NCBI GenBank assembly: GCA_016290335.1
Contig: JAEETM010000079.1
Span: forward strand, 1-15,362
From: Treponema sp.
GTDB lineage: Bacteria > Spirochaetota > Spirochaetia > Treponematales > Treponemataceae
Length of the DNA: 15,362 nt
Direction: 5' to 3'
The notes under the pieces were generated by a model. The model was not told the DNA's origin. It did not search any database and was given only the letters and a program-made list of their open reading frames with translations. The stretch's first letter is position 1. The number at the start of each line of letters is the position of its first letter. Shown piece after piece: positions 7,380 to 15,340 of the stretch. The translations under genes and the position numbers were made by a program.

Positions 7380-9206
7380 ATGAATGCAAACGAATTACGC
7401 TCAAAATACATTGAGTTCTTTAAAAGTAAAAATCATGCTGTCATTTCAGGACAGTCTTTAATCCCAGAAAATGATCCTTCTGTTTTGTTTACAACAGCCG
7501 GTATGCATCCTCTTGTTCCTTATCTGCTTGGCGAAAAACATCCTGCAGGAACACGTCTTACCGACTATCAGAAATGCGTACGTACAGGTGATATTGATGA
7601 AGTAGGTGATCCATCTCACTTAACTTGTTTTGAAATGCTTGGTAACTGGTCTTTAGGCGATTATTTTAAGAAAGAATCAATCGCTTTTTCTTATGAGTTT
7701 TTAACAAGTAAAGATTGGCTTGCCCTTGACCCAAGAAAGATTTCTGTAACAGTTTTTGCTGGTGACGAAAATGCTCCTCGCGATGAAGAAGCTGCTCAGA
7801 TTTGGAAAGATAACGGAATGCCAGAAGATAAAATTGCTTATCTTCCTGCAAGCGACAACTGGTGGGCAGCTGGTCCAACTGGTCCTTGTGGTCCTGACAC
7901 AGAAATCTTTTACTGGGTTGGCGAAGGCTTGCCACCTGTAGGAAGCAACAAAGGCACAGATTCAGCTAACTGGATGGAAATCTGGAATAACGTTTTCATG
8001 CAGTACAACCGTGTTGACGAAAAAACACTTGTTCCTCTTCCAAAAAAGAATGTAGATACAGGTATGGGCCTTGAAAGAACAAACTGTATTTTACAGGGGA
8101 AAACAAGTGTTTATCTTACAGAAGTTTTCCAGCCAATTATCTGCAAGATTGGTGAAGTAGCCGGCGGTTATGCTTATGGCTCCGATGAAGAAAAAGATAA
8201 ATCTGTAAGAATTATTGCTGACCACACACGTTCAGCTGTATTTATTCTTGGTGACCAGAAGGGAGTTACTCCGGACCGTGTAGGTGCCGGTTATGTTCTC
8301 CGCCGCCTTATCCGCCGTGCTGTTCGCCATGGAATGAAGCTTGGAATTGAAAAAGACTTTATGTCTGATATAGCAAAGGTTGTAATCGAAAACTTCAAGG
8401 GACCTTATCCTGAGCTTGAGCAGAATGCAGAAAAGGTTTACCGTGAGCTTGCAGCAGAAGAGGCTAAGTTCCGTACAACCCTTAAGAAGGGCGAAGCAGA
8501 GTTCCAGAAACTTCTTCCAAATCTTATGAAAAATCCTAAGAAAATTATCAGCGGAAAGGTTGCCTATAATCTTTACGAAACTTACGGCTATCCTCTTGAG
8601 CTTACTCAGGAACTTGGTGCAGAAAATGGCTTTACTGTTGATGTTGAAGGCTTTAAGGAAGCTGAACGCAAGCATCAGGAGCAGTCCAGAACTGTAGAAG
8701 CTGGTAAGGATAAGGGTGGACTTGCAGAGCAGTCAGAAATTACAACAAAATATCATACAGCTACTCATCTTTTGCAGCAGGCTTTGGTTGATGTTCTTGG
8801 TCCTCAGGTTGCACAGAAAGGTTCAAATATTACAAATGAACGAATGCGTTTTGACTTTACCTTTGAACGCCCGATGACTCCAGAGGAAATTAAAACTGTA
8901 GAAGATATCGTAAATCAGAAAATAAAGGAAGATTTGCCTGTAACAATGCAGGTAATGCCTTTGGAACAGGCTCAGAAAGCTGGTGCCCGTGCTTTGTTTA
9001 CAAATAAATACGGCGAAGATGTAAAGGTTTATACAATCGGTAAGGATGTTGATAACGACTGGTTCAGCAAGGAAGTTTGCGGTGGACCTCACGTTCAGCA
9101 TACAGCACAGATTGGTGACTTTAAGATTGTAAAAGAGCAGAGTTCTTCTGCCGGTGTACGCCGAATCAGAGCTGTAATAAGTGGTGGATTACCGCTCGAA
9201 GGGTAG
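7380..9206 (+). CDS. alaS: Alanyl-tRNA synthetase, short form without the C-Ala domain
   Basis: Class II synthetase that charges tRNA-Ala and removes mischarged Ser/Gly. The 608 residues contain the aminoacylation core (early VLFTTAGMHPLVPYLLG, then TCFEMLGNWSLGDYFKKE and the GPTGPCGPDTEIF segment). A tRNA-recognition region with VGAGYVLRRLIRRAVRHG follows, and then the editing domain. The editing-site zinc residues are present: H459-TAT-H463 and C567-GGP-H571. The usual fourth motif residue is Thr (CGGTH); here it is Pro. The protein ends soon after the editing domain, so the C-terminal DHHA1/C-Ala domain of the roughly 875-residue E. coli type is missing. As I recall, Borrelia and Treponema enzymes are also about 600 residues, so this is a lineage trait and not a truncation. 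No Shine-Dalgarno precedes the ATG. Confidence 0.97.
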   Translation: MNANELRSKYIEFFKSKNHAVISGQSLIPENDPSVLFTTAGMHPLVPYLLGEKHPAGTRLTDYQKCVRTGDIDEVGDPSHLTCFEMLGNWSLGDYFKKESIAFSYEFLTSKDWLALDPRKISVTVFAGDENAPRDEEAAQIWKDNGMPEDKIAYLPASDNWWAAGPTGPCGPDTEIFYWVGEGLPPVGSNKGTDSANWMEIWNNVFMQYNRVDEKTLVPLPKKNVDTGMGLERTNCILQGKTSVYLTEVFQPIICKIGEVAGGYAYGSDEEKDKSVRIIADHTRSAVFILGDQKGVTPDRVGAGYVLRRLIRRAVRHGMKLGIEKDFMSDIAKVVIENFKGPYPELEQNAEKVYRELAAEEAKFRTTLKKGEAEFQKLLPNLMKNPKKIISGKVAYNLYETYGYPLELTQELGAENGFTVDVEGFKEAERKHQEQSRTVEAGKDKGGLAEQSEITTKYHTATHLLQQALVDVLGPQVAQKGSNITNERMRFDFTFERPMTPEEIKTVEDIVNQKIKEDLPVTMQVMPLEQAQKAGARALFTNKYGEDVKVYTIGKDVDNDWFSKEVCGGPHVQHTAQIGDFKIVKEQSSSAGVRRIRAVISGGLPLEG

Positions 9207-9272
9207 AATGTAACCCGTAGAAATAGTAAATTGTTAAAAAATAGTAAAAAATAATACAGGGGATATTAAATT

Positions 9273-10358
9273 ATGAAGAAATATGTTTTATCACTGCTGA
9301 TTTTCGCTGCAGCTTTTGGAATGGCTTTCGCACAGTCAGACATTCAGCCACTCGTGGTAATTAAATACAACAAGTCGGAATCAATTACCGTAAAGCAGCT
9401 TAAAGCTCGTTGCGAAACCTATCAGAAACAGATGGGAAAGAAGCTTACTCTTGATGAAAAAAAGATGGTTCTTAAATCCATCACAGAAGAAAAGCTTATT
9501 CTTCAGGCAGCTCAGAAAGCCGGCATTTCAATTCCAGACAGCGCAGTAGACCAGTATTTTATGCAGGGAATGAGCCAGCAGATAGGTGTAAATGTTACAG
9601 AAAAAGAGCTTAATGATTTAGTTAAGAACTCTCAGGGTATTACTCTTGATGAGCTTTTGATGCAGCAGGCTGGTATGAATGTTGTAGAATACAAGAACTT
9701 CCTAAAAAACCAGCTTATTGCACAGCAGTATGTACTTTCTTTGAATCAGGCAGAAATGCAGAAAGCTGTTCCTACTGATGAAGAAATCCGTCTTTTCTAT
9801 GAAAGCAACAAATCTTCTTTTGTATGGAATGATATGATGAAAATGTTCATCCTTCTTGTTCCAAAAGGAAATGATCCGGAAGCTGCAAAGCTTAAATGCA
9901 ATGATTTGATGAATAAATTTGTAAGCAAGAAGGTTACTGTTGAACAGCTTACAGTTCAGTCACAGGCAGAAGGTTCTGGTTTCCAGGCTGGCGAAATGAT
10001 TCTTCCTAAAACAGAAGCATCAGCAGCTGGTATCGGTATGCCATACGCAAATCTTCTTAAGGTATTTACACAGAATGAAGGCTATGTTTCTGATCTTCAG
10101 GAAACAAAGGATGATTACAGGTTTATCAGCATTTCTAAAAAATATGCTGCAAAAATCCTTTCTATAAGCGATGTTGTTCAGCCAGATACAACAGTTACTG
10201 TTTATGATTATATCAGAGGTAATCTTACACAGCAGAAACAGATGATGTTTGTTCAGCAGGCAGCTCAGAATCTTGCAAATGATTTGAACAAACCTGAATA
10301 TGTTGAGCAGAAAAAGACTGGTGCTGCATTAGACAAGCTTCTTGATTGGGGAGAATAA
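9273..10358 (+). CDS. SurA-like periplasmic chaperone (SurA_N type, degenerate parvulin region)
   Basis: Exported protein of 361 residues. The signal peptide is MKKYVLSLLIFAAAFGMAFA, with cleavage after A20. The mature N-terminal half is helical and Gln/Lys-rich (TLDEKKMVLKSITEEKLILQAAQ, then VVEYKNFLKNQLIAQQYV), the pattern of SurA/PrsA N-terminal chaperone domains. A region at about 185-290 (MKMFILLV, then the VSKKVTVEQLTVQS segment, DDYRFISISKKY) lines up loosely with a parvulin fold. It lacks the GGDLG-type loop and the active-site histidines, so isomerase activity is doubtful. The likely role is helping outer-membrane or secreted proteins fold. A Shine-Dalgarno AGGGGA (9258-9263) lies 9 bases before the ATG. 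nusB follows with a 4-base gap, so cotranscription is likely. A possible weak promoter lies in the AT-rich 9231-9257, but no confident one. Confidence 0.75.
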   Translation: MKKYVLSLLIFAAAFGMAFAQSDIQPLVVIKYNKSESITVKQLKARCETYQKQMGKKLTLDEKKMVLKSITEEKLILQAAQKAGISIPDSAVDQYFMQGMSQQIGVNVTEKELNDLVKNSQGITLDELLMQQAGMNVVEYKNFLKNQLIAQQYVLSLNQAEMQKAVPTDEEIRLFYESNKSSFVWNDMMKMFILLVPKGNDPEAAKLKCNDLMNKFVSKKVTVEQLTVQSQAEGSGFQAGEMILPKTEASAAGIGMPYANLLKVFTQNEGYVSDLQETKDDYRFISISKKYAAKILSISDVVQPDTTVTVYDYIRGNLTQQKQMMFVQQAAQNLANDLNKPEYVEQKKTGAALDKLLDWGE

Positions 10359-10362
10359 TAAA

Positions 10363-10815
10363 GTGTCCCGAAGAAATGGTCGTGTAATTGCTTTTCAGGC
10401 ACTTTACTCTTGGGATTTAAGCGGAGTTTCTCTGGATGAGCTTTTGAACTTTTCCTGGTTACAAAAGGATGATGAGCTTCATTCAGATAAACCCGTAGCA
10501 GAGCCAAGTGAAACCGCAAAGGAAGAAAGAACTTTTGCTTCTCTTTTAATAGCCGGTACAATAGAGCATATCAAGGAAATTGATGAAGATATAAAAACTC
10601 ATTTGTCACCTTCCTGGTCAATGGAACGAATCAATAAGGTCACTCTGGCTATTTTGAGGGTAAGTATTTACGAAATGAAGTTCCAGAATTTTTCACAAGC
10701 AGGAATTGTAATTGATGAAGCTGTTAATATTGCTAAAAATTATGGTCCTGACGATTCCTTTAAGTTTGTAAATGCTATTCTTGATAAAATCGGAAAAGAT
10801 GAAAAAAGCGTGTAA
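10363..10815 (+). CDS. nusB: Transcription antitermination factor NusB
   Basis: Small all-helical RNA-binding protein that joins NusE (S10) on boxA RNA to support antitermination in rRNA operons. The 150 residues from the GTG start match the family. Landmarks are MSRRNGRVIAFQALYSWD at the N-terminus, RTFASLLIAGT, AILRVSIYEM and the C-terminal VIDEAVNIAKNYG...KFVNAILDKIG. The start was set to the GTG at 10363 because MSRR is the family's usual beginning and GGGGAG (10348-10353) sits 9 bases upstream; an in-frame TTG at 10342 would only add residues overlapping the previous gene. The lipoprotein gene begins inside the last 17 bases, which points to translational coupling. Confidence 0.95.
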   Translation: MSRRNGRVIAFQALYSWDLSGVSLDELLNFSWLQKDDELHSDKPVAEPSETAKEERTFASLLIAGTIEHIKEIDEDIKTHLSPSWSMERINKVTLAILRVSIYEMKFQNFSQAGIVIDEAVNIAKNYGPDDSFKFVNAILDKIGKDEKSV

Positions 10816-12643
10816 GCTTACATTTATATCACTTATTCTTTTTATTTCTATGCTTGCTCTGTTCTCCTGTAAAATGAGGGCAGAGCAGGAGTCTTTAACC
10901 TCCCGTTTTGAAATTATTGATTCTCTTATTTATCAAAATCTTTTTAAGGATGCACTCAGCGAATTAAAAAAGATGGAAAAAAACTGCTATGATTCCTGGT
11001 CATATCTGGGAGTTTACAAGCGTTATCAGCAGTTAGGCGAAACAGCAGATTCAGAAAAATTACTGAAGAAAGCCCTTAAAAAGAACTCTAAAAACCCTGA
11101 GCTTGTTGCTGTATATTCAGTATTTCTTTTACGGCAAAACAGGCTTGATGAAGCATTAAAGCTTTCTGAACAGCTGGCAGGTACAAAATACGGTTCAATC
11201 TTTTCAGAAGCAGTTCTTTGTGATATAAGACGAAATCCGGAAGTAAATAACTATAAGGATCAAAAGTATTATTCAATTTATCTGGATGCCTATAAATCAA
11301 GTATGAATCCATTATGGATAAGAAATTGTGCTGTTTTTAATCTGGAAAATGGTCAGTTTGATGCTGCAGCATCTCTTTTACCTGAATATTATACCAATAC
11401 CGAAGATGCTTATTTTTGGGCTTTAGTTCTTTATGATTCAGGCAAATATTATGAGGCAGTTCACGCCCTTAATGCAGCAAACCGTTTTCTCAGTGGCTAT
11501 TCAATTAGTAAAACAGAAAACACTAATAAAAATATAACGCCTGTAAAGATTTCTGCCCTCCAGTCAGATGCCTATATGGCTGCTTCGGATTTTGAAAGTG
11601 CCGAAGAAATCAGGCGAGCTTTACTTGATGAAAAAAAGAATCTAGAAAATCTCTCTGCCGAAGACGAAAGCCTTATGCAGATTCTTTTTGTAAACAGTGC
11701 TGTTTATGCGTTAAACAATGGAGATGATGAAGAAGCCTCTGACATGCTTTTGTATTCTGTTGATCGCTGGCCGACTTTTTCTCCTGCAATCATTCTGTAT
11801 TCAGATTTTGCTTATAATTCAAATGTTGAGCGCAAGGAAGATGAAGAACAGGAAGCCCTTAGAAAAGCAGGCCTTGCTTCTCTGGAAATGGAAAAATATG
11901 ACAGCAGAATTAAGATTCCGCTCAGCGATGCCTTGTACAGACTTGATGCTGCACTGAAAGAAAATAATGATCCAAAACTTTATATAAAACGCCTTGATTT
12001 GAAATATAAAATGAACAGGGAATATACCGTAAAGGAAAAAACTGCCGATTTGTGGAATATTCTTGAAGAATCTTACACAAAAGAAGATAAACAGGAGCAG
12101 CTTTTAATACAGTATGTAATCAGCTATCTTCTTCAGACAAAGCAGGATGAGGATGCTTTTGTCCTTTTTGAAAAGTATATTGCCAATTCTTATAAGTTTG
12201 ACGAAAAAGAAGAATTCTGGAAACAGTTCGAAAAGATTATGCCTTCTGCCGGTACAAAAATGGTAGAGTTTGGCGCCTGGTTTGCTGCAGAAAAGAAAAT
12301 GCTTGATGAAGCAGTAAGATTGTATGAATATTGTGTTTACGAAAGCTCCGGTCTGCTTGCAGAAGGTGTTGTAGCTCCTGGTGCGACTACGGAAGTCTGC
12401 ATGAACCTTGCTGATATCTATTTTACAATTGGAAAAGTTAAAAAAGCACTCGATTTATACGGTAAGGCAGCCGGACGTGAAAGCAATAAATATATCCGTT
12501 CAGAGATTTTTTACAGGATTGCCTGTATTTATGTAGCTGAAGGAGATACAAAAAGTGCGCTCAAGGCTGCCGAGTTTGCTTCAAGCCTTTACCCCGATAA
12601 TGCAAGGGCTGCACTGTTAAAGTCTAAACTTAAGGTTAAATAA
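10799..12643 (+). CDS. TPR-repeat lipoprotein of unknown function
   Basis: Exported lipoprotein of 614 residues. The N-terminus MKKACKLTFISLILFISMLA leads into a lipobox LFSC, with C24 as the lipidated residue, so this ATG is chosen over an in-frame ATG at 10772 that would add nine residues. Tetratricopeptide-like helix pairs are visible at about residues 35-115 (SWSYLGVYKRYQQLGETADS, then VYSVFLLRQNRLDEALKLSE) and clearly at the C-terminus (NLADIYFTIGKVKKALDLYG, then IACIYVAEGDTKSALKAAE). The middle is also helical and acidic. TPR proteins hold other proteins, so an envelope scaffold or assembly role fits, but no partner is shown. Its place directly after a SurA-like chaperone may hint at outer-membrane assembly; this is inference. 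A strong hairpin terminator follows one base after the stop. Confidence 0.85.
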   Translation: MKKACKLTFISLILFISMLALFSCKMRAEQESLTSRFEIIDSLIYQNLFKDALSELKKMEKNCYDSWSYLGVYKRYQQLGETADSEKLLKKALKKNSKNPELVAVYSVFLLRQNRLDEALKLSEQLAGTKYGSIFSEAVLCDIRRNPEVNNYKDQKYYSIYLDAYKSSMNPLWIRNCAVFNLENGQFDAAASLLPEYYTNTEDAYFWALVLYDSGKYYEAVHALNAANRFLSGYSISKTENTNKNITPVKISALQSDAYMAASDFESAEEIRRALLDEKKNLENLSAEDESLMQILFVNSAVYALNNGDDEEASDMLLYSVDRWPTFSPAIILYSDFAYNSNVERKEDEEQEALRKAGLASLEMEKYDSRIKIPLSDALYRLDAALKENNDPKLYIKRLDLKYKMNREYTVKEKTADLWNILEESYTKEDKQEQLLIQYVISYLLQTKQDEDAFVLFEKYIANSYKFDEKEEFWKQFEKIMPSAGTKMVEFGAWFAAEKKMLDEAVRLYEYCVYESSGLLAEGVVAPGATTEVCMNLADIYFTIGKVKKALDLYGKAAGRESNKYIRSEIFYRIACIYVAEGDTKSALKAAEFASSLYPDNARAALLKSKLKVK

Positions 12644-12679
12644 AAAAAAAGCGATGGTTGTTTCAAAACCATCGCTTTT
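12644..12679. terminator. Bidirectional intrinsic terminator between the TPR lipoprotein and groES
   Basis: AAAAGCGATGGTT (12647-12659) and AACCATCGCTTTT (12667-12679) form a perfect 13-base-pair stem with a 7-base loop. Read on the minus strand the stem ends in a run of nine T, so it is strong for groES. On the plus strand only four T follow, so it is moderate for the lipoprotein operon. It lies between two convergent genes, as expected for a shared terminator. Confidence 0.92.
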
Positions 12680-12695
12680 CTGAACAGAAAAAATC

Positions 12696-12968
12696 CTATT
12701 CAATTACAGCAATAATATCGCTCATTCTAAGAATAAGGTGATCTTCGCCGTCAATTTTTATCTGTGTACCGGCATATTTGTCGTACATAATTCTGTCGCC
12801 TTTTTTGAGGGTGATTTTTACTTCATCTGTACCAGGACCAACTTCAACTACAGTTGCAGTCTGAGTTTTTTCCTGTGCAGCTTCTGGAATGATGATTCCG
12901 CTTGAAGTTTTAGTTTCTGCCTTATCATTCTTTACAAGAACGCGGTCTGCTAAAGGTTTAATTTTCAT
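12696..12968 (-). CDS. groES: Co-chaperonin GroES (Hsp10)
   Basis: Ten-kDa subunit of the heptameric lid that closes the GroEL folding chamber in the cytosol. The 90 residues have the family layout: MKIKPLADRVLV at the start, a mobile loop AETKTSSGIIIPEAAQ that contacts GroEL, the dome-region VGPG, and KKGDRIMYDKYAGTQIKIDG with C-terminal LILRMSDIIAVIE. A Shine-Dalgarno AAGAGG (12976-12981) lies 7 bases before the ATG. No groEL is present in the window; downstream is the shared terminator. The 79-base gap upstream is AT-rich with no CIRCE dyad (TTAGCACTC-type) and no convincing -35/-10 pair. Transcription could therefore come from a weak promoter there or as readthrough from the TRAP permease gene. 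Confidence 0.97.
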   Translation of the reverse strand: MKIKPLADRVLVKNDKAETKTSSGIIIPEAAQEKTQTATVVEVGPGTDEVKITLKKGDRIMYDKYAGTQIKIDGEDHLILRMSDIIAVIE

Positions 12969-13047
12969 ATGTAAGCCTCTTATTTTTTAAGATTTATTAC
13001 TATCTAAAATAATAAAAAAAATGAACAAAGGCAATAAAAATCTTGTC

Positions 13048-15282
13048 TTATTTTTTTATTATCTTTTTCATTACCAGCTGGTAAACAATCAGTAATGCCA
13101 TCATTGAAAGGCCGATTATGTCGGACTTTGTTTCCGGGATTACACAGAGTATACCAGCGGTAGCGAACAAAAGTCGTTCAATAACATCTAGTGTTATAAC
13201 GGCCGGTTTCGCAGCTTTTGTACCGTAGAGAATACCTGTATTTCGTAAGCCGTAACCTTCAAGTGCAACACTTATTCCAAACATACCAATCAAAGCTGTG
13301 AAAGAGATGAACAGGATTGTGAGTACACTTGCATCTATCATAAGCATTTGAGGGTTGTAAACGAACATGTAAGGAATTATAAAGGCACCTATGGCAAGCT
13401 TTGTTGCATTTACGGCCGTTCTCATCGGTTTTGCTTTTGCAATCGCGGCACCGGCAATTGCGGCTAGGGCAACAGGTGGTGTAACATCGGCAATAATACC
13501 AAAATAGAAGGCAAACATATGAGCAGGAAGCTTCATTACATTCTCTACATCACCTACGCCATAAAGGCAGGTTATGATTGCACCGGCAGTAATTGTTGAA
13601 GTAATAAGGTAGTTTGCTGTTGTAGGAGCACCCATTCCAAGAATAATTGAAGCAATCATTGTGAGAACGAGTGTAAGAAAAAGCTTACCGTGAGCAAGGC
13701 TTACAAGACCAGCACCAAGCTTAAGTCCAATACCTGTAAGAGTTACAATTCCAATGATGATTCCAGCCATACCACACGCAATTGCAACTGAAATGATGTT
13801 TCTAGCAGCGGTACACATTACTTCTATTACATCCTTACCACCAAAAGTTGGCTTTCTACCCTTAGCTAAATCAACAACAGAAACACAAATACCAATTAAA
13901 AGACAGGCAACAATTCCCATAAGGGCTGCAAAAACAGCTGTAAAGCCGGCGCAAAGGAAGTAAATGATTACAACAAGTGGAAGAAGCATATATCCTTTTT
14001 GAAGGAAAAGAGGCAGGAACTTTGGAAGCTGTTCACGAGGAAGTCCTTTAAGACCAAGTTTTTTAGCTTCCAGATGTACGGTAATAAAAATACCTGCAAA
14101 ATAAAGTACAGCCGGGATAATGGCAGCCTTTACGATAGTGATATACGGTACGCCGATAGATTCTGCCATAAGGAATGCGGCAGCTCCCATAATAGGAGGC
14201 ATAAGCTGGCCACCAGTAGAAGCAGAAGCTTCAACCGCACCTGCAAACTCAGGCTTGTAACCCAGTCGCTTCATCATAGGAATTGTAAAGGAACCTGAAC
14301 CTACAGTATTAGAAACTGAAGAACCTGAAACTGTACCGAGCAAGGCAGACGAAAGAACCGCTACCTTTGCAGGTCCACCGGAAGCACCACCGGCAATTGC
14401 ATTACAGGAATCAATAAAGAACTGCCCGATACCTGTTTTTTCAAGCAGGGCTCCGAATAAAATAAAGAGGAAAATAAAGGTTGAACAGGCTCCAATTGGA
14501 GTTCCCATAATACCTTCTGTGTTGTAGAAAAGGTGGCATACAACACGCTGTAAAGAATAGCCGCGGTGATTAAGGAAGCCCGGAATGTACTTTCCAATAA
14601 AGGCATAAATTATAAAACAGCCTGCAATAATCATAATCGGAAGACCAACAATTCTCCGGCAGCTTTCAAACAAAATCAGAATACCAATAATACCAATTAT
14701 TATATCTAGAACTGTGTTGTTACCGGTTCTGCGCACAAGAGTGTCAAAGTTAATTACTATATACATCCAGCAGCCGGCACCTAAGAAGGCGAGCAGAACA
14801 TCATACCAGGGTAAGGTATCCTTTGGCATTTTCTTTGTAGCAGGGAAAAGCAAAAAGGCGAGGAACTGAACAAAAGCAAGGTGTGTAGCCCTTAATATCT
14901 GGGCAGTGATTTTTCCAGAAAGGGTAGCGTACAGCTGGAACAGAACAAATACGATTGAAACAATAACTGTAATCCATTGTCTCCAGCATTTATGTTCACG
15001 GTAAGCCTGCTCCCTGTCCAAATCCTGCATGAGCTTTTTCATTTCTTCTTCATTTGTTGTAGGAAGAATACCTTCAATTGAACCGCTTGATGGCTGTTGT
15101 TCAGAAGATACTGCTGTGTTTTCGGATGCTTCATTCAGCTTTTCTGTTGCAGAGCCAGTTGAATCGGGCTGTACAGAATCAATCGGGGTGTCCAGAGAAG
15201 GGTCCCCTGCATCATCCATAGAATAGTCAAATAAATCTGCATTTGATTCTTCGAATGTTTTTTCATTCTTTTTCTCATCCAT
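13048..15282 (-). CDS. TRAP transporter fused permease (DctQ-DctM, 4TM/12TM type)
   Basis: Membrane subunit of a tripartite ATP-independent periplasmic transporter, which uses an ion gradient and a periplasmic receptor to import organic acids or related solutes. The 744 residues form three parts. Residues 1-100 are an acidic, Ser/Thr-rich soluble extension. A small DctQ-like membrane part starts near 101 (RQWITVIVSIVFVLFQLY). The large DctM-like part carries family motifs: VGSGSFTIPMMKRLGYKPEF at about 320-340 with GGQLMPPIMGAAAFLMAE after it, GMGAPTTANYLI near 550, and TPPVALAAIAGAAIAKAKP near 605-620. Fused permeases of this type usually work with a TAXI-type receptor; none lies within the window, and it may lie just upstream beyond the right edge. 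The substrate is unknown. The ATG at 15282 is chosen over a TTG at 15291 because of Shine-Dalgarno spacing. Confidence 0.93.
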   Translation of the reverse strand: MDEKKNEKTFEESNADLFDYSMDDAGDPSLDTPIDSVQPDSTGSATEKLNEASENTAVSSEQQPSSGSIEGILPTTNEEEMKKLMQDLDREQAYREHKCWRQWITVIVSIVFVLFQLYATLSGKITAQILRATHLAFVQFLAFLLFPATKKMPKDTLPWYDVLLAFLGAGCWMYIVINFDTLVRRTGNNTVLDIIIGIIGILILFESCRRIVGLPIMIIAGCFIIYAFIGKYIPGFLNHRGYSLQRVVCHLFYNTEGIMGTPIGACSTFIFLFILFGALLEKTGIGQFFIDSCNAIAGGASGGPAKVAVLSSALLGTVSGSSVSNTVGSGSFTIPMMKRLGYKPEFAGAVEASASTGGQLMPPIMGAAAFLMAESIGVPYITIVKAAIIPAVLYFAGIFITVHLEAKKLGLKGLPREQLPKFLPLFLQKGYMLLPLVVIIYFLCAGFTAVFAALMGIVACLLIGICVSVVDLAKGRKPTFGGKDVIEVMCTAARNIISVAIACGMAGIIIGIVTLTGIGLKLGAGLVSLAHGKLFLTLVLTMIASIILGMGAPTTANYLITSTITAGAIITCLYGVGDVENVMKLPAHMFAFYFGIIADVTPPVALAAIAGAAIAKAKPMRTAVNATKLAIGAFIIPYMFVYNPQMLMIDASVLTILFISFTALIGMFGISVALEGYGLRNTGILYGTKAAKPAVITLDVIERLLFATAGILCVIPETKSDIIGLSMMALLIVYQLVMKKIIKK

Positions 15283-15293
15283 AAAAATCAAAG

Positions 15294-15300
15294 CCTCCTT
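15294..15300 (-). promoter_or_regulatory. Ribosome binding site of the TRAP permease (sets the start)
   Basis: On the minus strand AAGGAGG is a full Shine-Dalgarno. It lies 11 bases before the ATG at 15282, but only 2 bases before the alternative in-frame TTG at 15291, which is too close for initiation. This favours the ATG start, MDEKKNEK. Confidence 0.85.
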
Positions 15301-15340
15301 TTCAGTTTTTTTATTATGTTTTTATATTTTTTCAGTTTTT
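15299..15340. repeat. Spaced direct repeat upstream of the TRAP permease
   Basis: Read on the minus strand, AAAAACTGAAAA occurs twice (15299-15310 and 15329-15340), 30 bases apart from start to start, or about three helical turns. Between and around the copies lie AT-rich -10-like stretches (ATATAAAAA, CATAATAA). It could be a pair of regulator sites at the promoter or simply a low-complexity leader. The promoter itself is not resolved because the region reaches the window edge. Confidence 0.35.

Noticed and set aside
8232..8675. 147-codon antisense frame within alaS
   Set aside because: It lies opposite conserved AlaRS sequence and is Leu/Phe/Lys-rich as expected of a complement shadow.
9207..9272. 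Terminator after alaS
   Set aside because: The gap has A-rich repeated AATAGTAAA words but no stem, so readthrough or Rho-dependent ending is as likely.
13999..14298. 99-codon plus-strand frame opposite the TRAP permease
   Set aside because: The minus-strand permease motifs cover this interval fully, and the plus-strand product is unlike any family I know.
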